A stretch of 64,000 bases of DNA. Origin: Bifiguratus adelaidae. Taxonomy: Eukaryota > Mucoromycota > Endogonomycetes > Endogonales. The stretch spans positions 395,123 through 459,122 of the forward strand of contig MVBO01000002.1 in the NCBI GenBank assembly GCA_002261195.1. The letters run 5' to 3'. This document shows positions 35,887 through 46,094 of the stretch, in pieces. The notes beneath the pieces are model-generated. The model saw only the letters and a program-made list of their open reading frames with translations. It searched no databases and was not told the DNA's origin. The translations under genes were made by a program, and so were the position numbers. Position 1 is the stretch's first letter. Each line of letters begins with the position of its first letter.

Positions 35887-37099
35887 CTACTGATGGCCAA
35901 GGATGTTCTTGGGCACATAGGGATCCTCAAGATATTTGATATCCTCTTCGCTCAATTCCACCGATAGGGAAGCGATCGCGTCTTCAAGATACTGTTCCTT
36001 TCCCATACCCACAATTGGGGCCGAAACAGCAGGCTTGCTTAAAATCCAGGCAAGAGCAATCTACAATGGCTCGTCAGTCATTTCTTTTTCCTCATTAAAC
36101 CTGCTCTCCCTTTGCTCATACCTGAGAAGCTGGTACGCCCTTCTTTTGGCCAAGTTCGGCGGCCCGATCAATGATGGCTTCGTCCGCCTCGGTGAAATTG
36201 GGGTAGACCTGAGCTTGAGTCTTGCCTCTGGCTGTGTCACGGTTCTTACCCATGAGCTTGCCACCCGCAAGGGGACCCCATGGGATCAAGCCGACGCCAG
36301 CATCGAGGCAGTAGGCGTTCATCTCACGCTCTTCTTCACGATACATCAAGCTGTAGTGGTTTTGCATGGAGATGAATTTGGTCCATCCATTCTTCTCGGC
36401 GACAAAGTTCATTTTTGCGAATTGCCATGCCCACATTGAACTTGCACCAATGTATCGCACCTTGCCGGACTTCACAATATCATGGAGGGCTTCCATTGTT
36501 TCTTCAATCGGCGTCTCAGGATCGAAGCGGTGAATTTGGTAAAGATCAATGTAGTCCAAACCCAAACGCTCAAGGCTAGCGTCAACTGCCTCGAAGAGAT
36601 TCTTTCGGCTCAAACCCTTTTGGTTCACAAAGTAGTGTTTCGTCTCCAAGGGCTCGGGCTGGTTCATGTACCTGAAACCAGGGTCGGACTTATGAGTAAA
36701 ACCTGCGCTCATGAAATCAGATGTGCTCCGTAGCATTCGATAGCCTTGCAAGCTTACCAAAAGCCTTCGTAGCCACAACAATGTTTTCTCGAGGAATGTT
36801 GTGCTGTTTGATCGCATTGCCGAGGATAACTTCACTTACACCGTTGGAGTAGATATCTGTCAATGCACATTAGAGTCCAACCTACTTTAGTATGAATTAT
36901 ATTTTTGCAACTTACTGGCGGTATCGAAAAAGTTGAGTCCGGCATCATAGCACTTCTTGATCAGGTCAATGGCCTCCTTCTCTTCCAAGACCCAGTCTTG
37001 CCACTTTTTCGATCCATAGGACATACATCCTACGCAGATCTTGGAAACCTTCAAGCCAGAGTTTCCGAGTCGAACATATTCCATCTTGTTTGGCGCCAT
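35887..37099 (-). CDS. aldo-keto reductase, array copy C
   Basis: Exons 37099-36916, 36856-36758, 36702-36122, 36060-35887; 345 residues. An intact NADPH-dependent aldo-keto reductase: [20 protein letters not shown] start, [15 protein letters not shown] with the catalytic Tyr, [45 protein letters not shown] and the cofactor-loop segment ending GKKGVPASQ-like in exon 3. It lacks the introns that split the GLIPWAPLAGG region in copies A and B, so it is the most intron-poor member of the array. Substrate unknown. Upstream (37100-37412) is a 313-bp gap without genes. Confidence 0.94.
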
Positions 37100-37412
37100 G
37101 GTATGAAGATGAAGAGCGCGGAAACCTCGGCGTACCCTGCTTTATATCAAGTGAATTCCCCACGGGTCGGTATTACCCCAAAAGGAAAGATATGGTCACA
37201 GTGCGCTCGCACTAACCTGCCCTAACGCTGGCGAGCGTGTTGTGTGGTTAGCTGTTCATTGCTGTGCTCGGTCAAGGGCGGCAGACATCGGCTTCGGTTT
37301 TGAAGGGAACCCATCCATTCAAGTTCTAATACATTACTACAATCAGATAAGTTGATAAACAATTGATGACTAAGCTATCTGATAGCGCCGCACTGTACCG
37401 ATAACTTATTGT
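37100..37412. other. intergenic region between AKR copies C and D
   Basis: About 310 bases with no supported gene; presumably the promoter of copy C and the 3' end of copy D. No repeat or RNA feature was recognised. Confidence 0.5.
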
Positions 37413-38651
37413 TCATCGGTGACCATTGATTTCCTTTGCCCTATAAGGTTCTTCAAGATAGGCAATCTCTTCGGATGTCAATTCCACATACAATGCCGCA
37501 ATTGCATCGTCCAGGTACTTCTCCTTGGTAATACCGACAACCGTTGCGTTAACGTTTGGTCTGCTGAACAACCAAGCGAGTCCGACCTTTCTATTTCATT
37601 AGGAAACCGCTAGATAAATGATGCTATGGCGTTACCTGAGATGGAGGGACACCCTTCCTCTGAGCCACCTCAGCACAGCGATCAATAATGACACTGTCTT
37701 CCTCGGTGAAGTCACCGTAAATTTTTGTAACACTTTTGGCGCGCTCTGTGTTCCGGTTCTGCCCCATAAGCTTGCCGCCTGCGAGTGGAGCCCATGGGAT
37801 CAGAGCGATACTGCAGATCGCATGAGCCTACCAAACTTCAAAGTCAGTATCCACTCACGCTGCATCGACACAATACTTGTTCATCTCCCTCTCTTCCTCG
37901 CGATATAGCAAATTGTATTGATTTTGCATGGATATGAACTTTGTCCAGCCATGCTTGTCGGCCACGAAATTCATCTTTGCGAATTGCCAAGCGAACATGG
38001 AAGAACCACCAATGTAGCGTACTTTACCCATCTTGACAAGGTCGTGTAGTGCTTCCATCGTTTCCTCCACTGGCGTATCATAATCGAATCGATGAATTTG
38101 ATACAGATCGATGTAGTCCACCCCGAGGTTCTTCAAGCTGCGCTCAACTGCATTAAAGATATGTTTGCGGCTAAGATCTTGCTGGTTGACGAAGTAATGG
38201 TCTTGCTCTATCGATTGGCGTGTATGAAACCATCCCTTAAATGACGGATCCATTGGGTGAACAAAAGGAGCAAGCTTTGTAGCGATGAGCAGATTCTCGC
38301 GTGGAAGGTTCAGCTGCTTGATTGCCTTTCCGAAAATACGTTCACTCTCCCCATTGGAATAGGAATCTATCCGAGATGTGAGCTGATTTCAATTATGCCG
38401 TCGAGTACGTACCTGCGGTATCGAAGAAATTGATACCAGCATCATAACATTTCTTGATGATGGTAATCGCGTCGTCCTCCTCCATTGCCCATTCAATTGA
38501 CTTCTTAGATCCAAATGATGCGCCGCCCAAAACAATTTTGGGAACCTATATAAAAGTATGTTAATAGACTGATCGATGAATTTAATGCGTATCCGTCACG
38601 TACCCGAAGTCCAGAAGATCCGAGATTGGTGTACTGCATTTTCCCTGCCAT
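37413..38651 (-). CDS. aldo-keto reductase, array copy D
   Basis: Exons 38651-38604, 38545-38413, 38366-37859, 37810-37636, 37586-37413; 345 residues. An intact aldo-keto reductase: MQYTNLGSSGLRVPKIVLGGASFG, NFFDTAGDSYSNGESERIFG with the catalytic Tyr, YQIHRFDYDTPVEETM, IGGSSMFAWQFAKM and [21 protein letters not shown]. It is the most divergent copy: GGASFG replaces GCMSYG/GCAGYG, and FVHPMDPSFKG replaces the HPTDPGF segment. The acceptor before the last exon (AAAG at 37588-37587) is the only frame-keeping choice but is a weak site. Substrate unknown. Confidence 0.92.
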
Positions 38652-39191
38652 AATATGAGTTCCACCTCATGAAGCAACTCCCTATAGACTTTTTATATCC
38701 ACATTACCTTCAATGCGATTGGCTTAGGTTTGGCCGGAATTTCGGAAATTTAGAGTGCCTGAATTTGCCGCCCACGAGCCCACTCTTTCCCATTTTGACG
38801 AATATATCGCTTAAACAGCGCACGCATGCTCGACTCACCATATCTGGACCGCAAGCATACCCGACCGCCGCTGCGATGGAAATGACTAATTATCTGCTCA
38901 AGCCTGGCGCGGATTTTAAAGCCCAAGCCGCGTCTTAACGAGAGAATTCAGTTTGGCCACAGTAAATTCGGTAAGTCCCAGAAAGGCACAGGCTTTAGTC
39001 AGCTCCACGCCTTGTAAGCAACCCGTTGTGCGATGATTGAAACTAAGTGCAGTCTTTCTGTTCTATAGCTCAATGGTTCATGGTACATGTGAATGATTCT
39101 ATGGTACATTGTCCCTCCTTCCCCAACAGGCGGCAAAGCTAGATTGCCATTGTTGTAAATATGATCCTGTGCATGGGCATAATCCTCACAT
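38652..39191. other. intergenic region between AKR copy D and RPC2
   Basis: About 540 bases holding the promoter of AKR copy D (a ttttatatcc box lies near 38691) and the 3' end of RPC2. The open frame on the minus strand over 38999-39265 is mostly intron and untranslated sequence of RPC2. Nothing else was recognised. Confidence 0.5.
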
Positions 39192-42100
39192 TCATATGGC
39201 GTCGTCAAGCACCAATCGCTGTAAAATGGACATGTAAGCAGGCCTGCCCTGAATGGGTTACTCATTTAAGCCAGACTTACTGGTAAGATATTCATTGCCG
39301 TCAGCTCCTGGAAGAGTAACTTGGTAGCGTAAGGAATCTGCATCTTCACAATATGCTTGCTGCTCTTGCAATGCTGGCACCATGTTGGATAGCCCAAGAG
39401 GCCACACTTCTCGCACACATTGACTTCAAAAACATCCGAAGACAACATGAGACGCTCAAGGAGGAGCATACTCGCACCGTAACCGATAAGGCAGTCGCGT
39501 TCCATTTCACCCAATCGAAGACCACCGTCGCGCGATCGTCCTTCTGTAGGTTGTCGTGTCAAAACTGCTCTCGGTCCGCGGGCACGAGCATGCATCTTGT
39601 CCATGACCATGTGCTTCAGCTTTTGGTAATAGATAGGTCCAAAGAAGATGTAAGCAGCCAAGGGTTCACCAGTGATACCTTACAAGATCTTAGTCAATAA
39701 ACATGAGCGTGGTGATGGCGCATACCTGAAGTCACATAATCTTTGCCCGAATAATTGAAACCGTGTTGAATGAGCAGTTGGCTCATGTCTTCCACCTTAC
39801 TTCCGCCAAACGCTGTACCATACTGCAATGAGCCATCCAAGACACCGGCTTTTCCTGCCAGCAGCTCAATCATCTTGCCAACTGTCATACGGGAGGGGAA
39901 ACCGTGCGGATTCATGATAATGTCAGGGCAGACTCCCGAGTCGGCAAATGGCATGTCTTCCTGGTTCACAATAATTCCACAGACACCCTTCTGTCCGTGC
40001 CGCGATGAGAACTTGTCACCAAGTTCTGGTCGGCGTGTTTGGCGCATCAAAACTTTGATCAACGTGTAATCGCTTTCCGTTGTAGACAACAGCACCTTGT
40101 CTACGTAACCCTTTTCAGGTGATTTGTAAGTCATTGGCGTGTGCTTCCAAGAGATGTCCTTTTGAGCGTTTGGTCCCATGGCAACGTCCGAGGTTGTGTT
40201 GGTGGGAGTTTGCTTGTTGATATAGATACCGTACGGTTCGACCGGTTCACCAACACCGATAATACCGTCAGCCTCAACACCTTCGTACTTTTGATGCCAG
40301 AACTCCGATGTGCGCTCTGGTGGGTCAGCCAGTCGATCGTATGTGCCATTGCTGTATGTTCGCATGACCGTTGCGTATTTACGGAAGACCTGACAACGTC
40401 CAAAACCACGGTCGAGCGATGCCTTATTCAGCACAAGAGCATCTTCGATATCGTAACCCGAGTAAGACATCACGGCCACAGTGGCGTTCTGGCCTGCCGG
40501 CAACTTGTCGTATCCAATCAATTCAATGGTCTTGGTCTTGACCATTGGCTGTTGTGGATACACCATAAGATATAGCAGGGTATCGATGCGATTGAGCTGA
40601 TTATAGGCGATGGCACCAATGGCTTGTTTACCCATAGCGCATTGATATCTGAGAAATCAAAGAGTGAGACAACAGCAATGAGCACCATGAACATCTTACG
40701 TATTTCTTGGAGATTGGTTGTGATGAGGGTAGGGAATGAGCCCAGCGACCGCACCAAGCAGAGTGAATGGTTCGATCTCCAAATGGGTAGTTTCCGGTAT
40801 GATTTCGCGTTCGTAAAGCGCAATATTTGAATCACTTTCTTCGTTAACGTCAAGATATTCAACTAAGCCCTGGCGTAAGAAGTCGTCAAACGTCATCTTG
40901 TTCTCCATAAGAAGCTGTACACGTCCATGTGAGCAAATGTTAACTGACGCAATGCATGAAACTTGCCTTGATGTGAGACTGCTCTACCTTCGGCTTTCTG
41001 TTCTGGACAATTATCAACGGACGGCAAATTCTGCCTCCGTCTGAGGCGATGTTGACGGTGAGCAAATGGTCATTGATGAAGATGCTAACAAACTCTGAGA
41101 GTTTACCCGCTCGGCGCAGTCTCCTGAAATCTTCAACAAATTTACTTGGAGACCGAGTGATGCCCAACATCAAACCATTCAGAAAGACGACATAGGCACC
41201 AGACGAGTAAACCTCGGACCCGGTTAGGATATTGATGTCTTCTACTCCGAGGACATAAGCAAGCTTCTTGATCGGTCCTTCCTCGCAATCCGTGGTAATG
41301 TGGGTCATTAACGCTAAATTCTTGACTAAACCACATGCTTCTCCTTCAGGTGTATCAGAGGGACAGAGCATACCCCATTGAGAGGGTTGCAGAGAACGTG
41401 GTCCCGACACCTTTCTTGTCTTTTGCAGTTGCGAAGTAATTCTCGTCATCATGCCGAGCGCCGCAATGTACGATAGCCGTGAGAGAACGTGCGTGATACC
41501 GGCTCTGTCCATCTTAAAACGTTTGATGGTCCAATTACCCGTCGAAATGGCTCGAACGAAACCACTAGTGATGTGATCGCCATGAAGACTCAGCTGGTTG
41601 AACACATCGAACACCTGAGTCCTGTTTGGTTTCTTCAAGACTTTGTCAATGTTTGCCTGCAAATCAGAGTTGAATTTTTTGAACAAGTCCTCAAACAGGA
41701 GGGACAACAACTGGCCAGCCCTGGAGAAAGAGGTAAATCCGCTGAGCAGCCATGATTTGACAGCAATCACTTACAGCTCCAATCGCTTGTTGCCGACATA
41801 ATCACGATTGTCGACCAAGCTTGGATTCTTTGTCGCTTGCAACACACGTCGGACCATCATTGCAATGTAGATTGCCTTCTCCCGAAGGTTCGTGCCAACT
41901 ACCGGCACATGAGCCAACACAACCGTCGCCAAGATTTCCAAGGCTTCCTCAGACTGCCAATCAGAGCATGAGTTTTACATGTACCCTACACGCTGTTTGA
42001 CTTACGGCGGGCTTTTTTGATGTTTGCATCATCCTGTTCCTCTTCACTCTCGCTCCAATATAATCTAAGGCTTGCTGTTGGGTAAAGATACCAGTCTTTG

Positions 42101-43134
42101 CCGCTTCTTCCAAATTGATCGCAAAGTCTTCAAGCATATCGCGATCGTTGCCACATACAAACTGCGCAATCTCCTTGTCACTCTGGATACCCATAGCCTT
42201 GAGTGCAATGACTACAGGAACCTCCTCTGTGATGGAATTGTGCTTGAGGAACAATTTCTGTTTGTTAGTCGTCACATAGGTGATGGATTTACGCTCGTGC
42301 GTGGAACTAGTAGCCTTGAGTAATAATCTCTCACAGACAATTTACCAACTTACCTGGTGACATAGGCGATCACTTGGTCCTTCTTGTCAATATCGACAAT
42401 AATTCTGTTCTTACTCAGTTGCTCTTGCACCAAAATGACCTTTTCTGTTCCTTTCACAATAAAGTAGCCGCCTGGATCAAGTGGGCACTCCGTCATCCGA
42501 GCCAATTCAGCCTCATCCTTGCCAGTCAAGACACAATGCGACGATCGAAGCATAATGGGCATGCGACCAATAACGACGCCTTTCCGTTGAACAAGTTGAT
42601 TCCCTCTGGTATACTCAATGTTGACCTTGATTGGAGCGGCGTACGTCAAATCACGCAATCGACATTCATGTGGTGTGTAGCTCTTGTCTGCCATACCCTG
42701 ATCGGGTCGCTCGGGAAAACCAACAGAGATACCTGTATACCTATGTAGCAGTTAGCTTTGCCTTGTACTTGTTGTCTACGCTTTACTTGCCTGAGGTAGA
42801 ACTTTGGGTCAACTTCCGAGATCACGCGTTCATTAGCCTTGACAATCTTTTGCAACTCTTGGTCAACAAAGTAGTTGAAGGAGTCCAAATGCTGCTTCAC
42901 CAGACCCTTGACCTTGAGGAATGCCGGTAGCAGCTGCCACTTGTCCTATAGAACCGAGGCCCGAGTCAGTTTAATGTGTTCCATGGAACCTAGACATGCA
43001 TCCGCGCCACCGTGGTAAAAGACAGCATGTCTGTATAGAGTACTTGCCTCAATGTCAGAGATTGGGTCTGTCAAGTGCTTTCCCTTAAATGTCTCCTGCA
43101 GCAGAGGAGCCATGCCATCGTCCTTGGCAGGCAT
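39192..43134 (-). CDS. RET1: RNA polymerase III second-largest subunit (RPC2)
   Basis: Ten exons: 43134-43048, 42945-42791, 42740-42354, 42306-42006, 41953-41775, 41720-40967, 40914-40700, 40648-39726, 39678-39281, 39218-39192; 1141 residues, matching the family (about 1130-1150). It forms half of the Pol III active centre, making tRNAs and 5S rRNA. Motifs: [99 protein letters not shown] and the C-terminal zinc finger CEKCG...CQHC. Pol III type is shown by [12 protein letters not shown] and MNILPRL. Three introns (43047-42946, 42790-42741, 40966-40915) start with GCAAGT, i.e. are GC-AG introns, and no GT alternative keeps the frame. The last exon is 27 nt. Confidence 0.97.
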
Positions 43135-43184
43135 GACAACAGAAAGCAACAACCAAAGAGCAAGGAAGCAAAAGAATATTTTTG

Positions 43185-44843
43185 ATGCTCAAGGCAACAT
43201 GGGAAGCAGTGGTTGGGTTAGAGGTGCATGCTCAACTCAAGACACGCAGTAAGCTCTTCTCTGGTGAGTATATATATAGTGAGTTTGGCTGAATCGTTCT
43301 GATGAAGAAGAAGCAACACCGACATCGTTTAACGCTCCAGTCAACTCGCGCGTATCGGTGATTGACGCGGCGTTTCCTGGAGTACAACCGGTGAGTGGAC
43401 CTATTGGACGCATGAAGCGGGATGCTAACGTCTGTTGGATAGTCTTTAAACAAGGCTTGCGTTGACTTGGCCGTGAAAACAGCCTTGGCGCTAAAGTGCA
43501 AGGTGCATCAAAAGTCGTGCTTTGATCGTAAACACTACTTTTATCCTGATCTCCCGCAAGGCTATCAAATCACACAGCAGTATGGTGAGCAAACAGAGGC
43601 TTGTTGGTGATTTAAGAACATACGCTAATAGAGCGCCATTGTAGAACCCATTGCGACCGGCGGTAAGATCATCGTCGATACCCTGGATGGCCTCGACCAT
43701 GATCTGGAGGTCAAGATACATCAGATCCAGTTGGAACAAGTATGGTGCTGATTTGGTGTTATAACTCTTCGCATGGCTCACCTTAAGCAACAGGATACTG
43801 GCAAGAGCTCTCGTGACCTGGTGCCTGGCCATACACTCGTCGACCTCAACAGGGCGGGAACTGGCTTGATTGAAATCGTTACAAAACCAGACATGCGGTC
43901 TTCAAAGGAAGCGGGACTCGTTGTGAAGAAGCTACAGAGTATACTTCGGGCTGTAGGGTCTTGCGACGCCAACATGGAGGAAGGCTCCATGCGGTGCGAT
44001 GTGAATGTGTCGGTGCGGCGCTTTGGAGAGCCTTTTGGCGTCCGCTGCGAGTTGAAGAACCTGAACAGTATTCGGTCACTTACAGACGGCATTGACGCCG
44101 AAGTTGCACGGCAAATTGAGCTGCTCGAGTCAGGTCAGCCGGTAAAGCAGGAAACGCGCGGATTTGACGTTGTACGCAACAAGACGTTTTCATTGCGGTC
44201 CAAAGAGACCGCGCCCGACTATCGTTACATGCCCGAACCCGACTTGCCGCCTCTTCTTCTATCACAAGACTACATACAGACTGCAGCCGACACCCTTCCC
44301 GAGCTACCCGACAAGACACGCGACCGACTCTTGAACGAATACCAACTGGATCGCCAAGCCGCTACCGTGCTACTCTCACATTCCGACATGATCCACTACT
44401 TTGATCAAGTCATGGCATCAACCACCAAGGATGCCAAAGTGGTGGCCAATTGGATCACCCATGACTTGTTTGGCATATTATCGGTTCGCTCTATACCCTT
44501 ACAGCGCAATCCAGTCAGCCCAACACAATTAGGCTCATTATGCAACGTCGTTGGGGAAAAGGTGTCTGGTAAGGTGGCAAAGTCACTGCTACAGCGGATG
44601 GTGGACGGAGACTCGCGAACAGCAGATGAGATTATTCAATCGGACGGGTTGGCGCTAGACCTAGACGAAGAGGCGGTCCGGCAAGTCTGTCAAAAAATCA
44701 TGCAACGTGAGCCTGCCAAAGTGGCCCAGTCGCAAAAAAACCAAGGTGTGAAAAAGTGGTTCGTAGGCCAAGTCATGAGAGAAACGCGTGGTAAAGCAGA
44801 TGCGCGCATGGTCAATCGGGTGGTGGAAGGCATGCTGACATAG
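43185..44843 (+). CDS. PET112: mitochondrial Glu-tRNA(Gln) amidotransferase subunit B (GatB)
   Basis: Exons 43185-43263, 43311-43390, 43443-43584, 43645-43739, 43794-44843; 481 residues. It is the subunit that activates Glu-tRNA(Gln) for conversion to Gln-tRNA(Gln) in mitochondria. Motifs: [100 protein letters not shown] and [17 protein letters not shown], then the helical YqeY-like tail. The start leaves only about seven residues before the catalytic fold, so a presequence is missing; the upstream frame is closed at 43134 with no earlier ATG. An upstream exon or non-AUG start is possible. It is 50 bp from the divergent RPC2 start. Confidence 0.94.
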
Positions 44844-44874
44844 AAACCCATAGCACCACATAAATCTTTGTATA

Positions 44875-45974
44875 TTAAGACATATTTACATCCATGCGCA
44901 AAAGACTATGGCCATCACCACCAAACACCAAGTAGTCTGAAGCCTGGTAGCGGTACCCCCCCGTCTGACTTGTTGCGTCTGCCGTGAACGCCGATGCAGA
45001 TACAACTTCTTCGGCTGGTTTAGACAGAATGACGGAATGGGAAGCCATGGCGAAGCTGGATTCATGAGAGGATGTGGCGTTGATATCCTCGCGATAAGGA
45101 TGATCATCACCCACACATTGATAGACAGGCATGACCTTCCACGTCCTTTGGACCATTGGAAGGTTTTTGATGGCCGCATTGACCGTCTTTTGATAGAGTT
45201 CATGTTCAAGACAGATGTGTCCTTGTTTGTCGGTTGGAGCCGCCTTGATCCATCCTCCAAATGTTGCATCGAACTATGCCTCCGTGCGCGATCCACCCGG
45301 TGCCATCATCCAATCGTTCGTATCAAGGTCCAAAATGACGGTAATGTAGCCCATTTGCTTTAGGAGAGCGCGGATACGGTTATCGATATCACCGTAAGGA
45401 GGTCGAAAGTACCGCGGCGTTACTCCACAAACTTCCTGAATGGCTTGTTCCGTATACTTGACTTCAGCCACGAATTGTTCGTTCGTCAAGGACGTACTGT
45501 ACTTGTGCGACCACGTATGCACGGCGATCTGGTGTCCGGCGGCGCAGGCGCGTTTGGCCAATTCAGGGTACTGCAGGATCTGCGAGCCAATGTAGAAGAG
45601 AGTCGCTTTTTGGTTGTGTTGTCGAGAAAATCGTAGAGTTGTGACGAGTACCCCGTTGGACCGTCATCAAAGGTGAGGCCCCGTATCCCTTTAGGGCAGG
45701 TGGTGATGTCTTCATTAATACATGTATTTACACTCCAATCGCATACGGTCGGTGGAGCAGTGAATGGAAGTTTTGGATTACCTCCTCTGTCGACCTTCGT
45801 TACAGGTATATCGGGAACAACGGTCATGTCGATGTGCGATAGCCATTCCTTCACATCTAGCGCATCGGTAGGAGGTACTTGAAGTAGAGCAGGATAGCTC
45901 TTTTTGAATGTAGAACCTGCTGTGCAACTAATAGCCAGGGAGATCAGCCCTAACCATTGTATCCGCTTCATCAT
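44875..45974 (-). pseudogene. chitin deacetylase-like (CE4) gene with frameshift and nonsense codon
   Basis: Intronless coding remnant, about 365 codons, starting MMKRIQWLGLISLAISCTAG (signal peptide) at 45974. The CE4 NodB fold is clear: GLTFDDGPTG, ATLFYIGSQ, HQIAVHTWSH, RYFRPPYGDID and a late CLEHELYQKTV. Such enzymes remove acetyl groups from cell-wall chitin to make chitosan. Two lesions: between FDDGPTG...DNTTK and ATLFYIGS the frame shifts by one at a T-run (45607-45611 on plus), and an in-frame TAG at 45274-45276 takes the place of Gln in the segment MAPGGSRTEA-x-FDATFGGW. TAG acts as a stop in other genes here, so it is not reassigned. No intron can remove either lesion in phase. One homopolymer error plus one true nonsense is also possible. 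Confidence 0.82.
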
Positions 45975-46094
45975 GAATAGGAAAGAAATGAGAAAGGCGC
46001 TCTAGAACGAACACAACAATTGGTTAATGTCGATCCGAGACACGCACCATTGCCATTTTTGGTATGTACATTTTGTGGAACGCTTCTGGATGCG

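Noticed and set aside
38999-39265. 88-codon minus-strand frame
   Set aside because: Consists of the last RPC2 intron and 3' untranslated sequence; the real last exon is 39218-39192, in another frame.
43268-43278. TATATATATA run as a TATA box
   Set aside because: It lies inside the first intron of GatB, downstream of the start codon.
45274-45276. Reassignment of TAG to Gln
   Set aside because: TAG ends other genes at the expected place (HIS2, CFT2, AKR copy C), so the TAG in the chitin-deacetylase gene is a lesion, not a code change.
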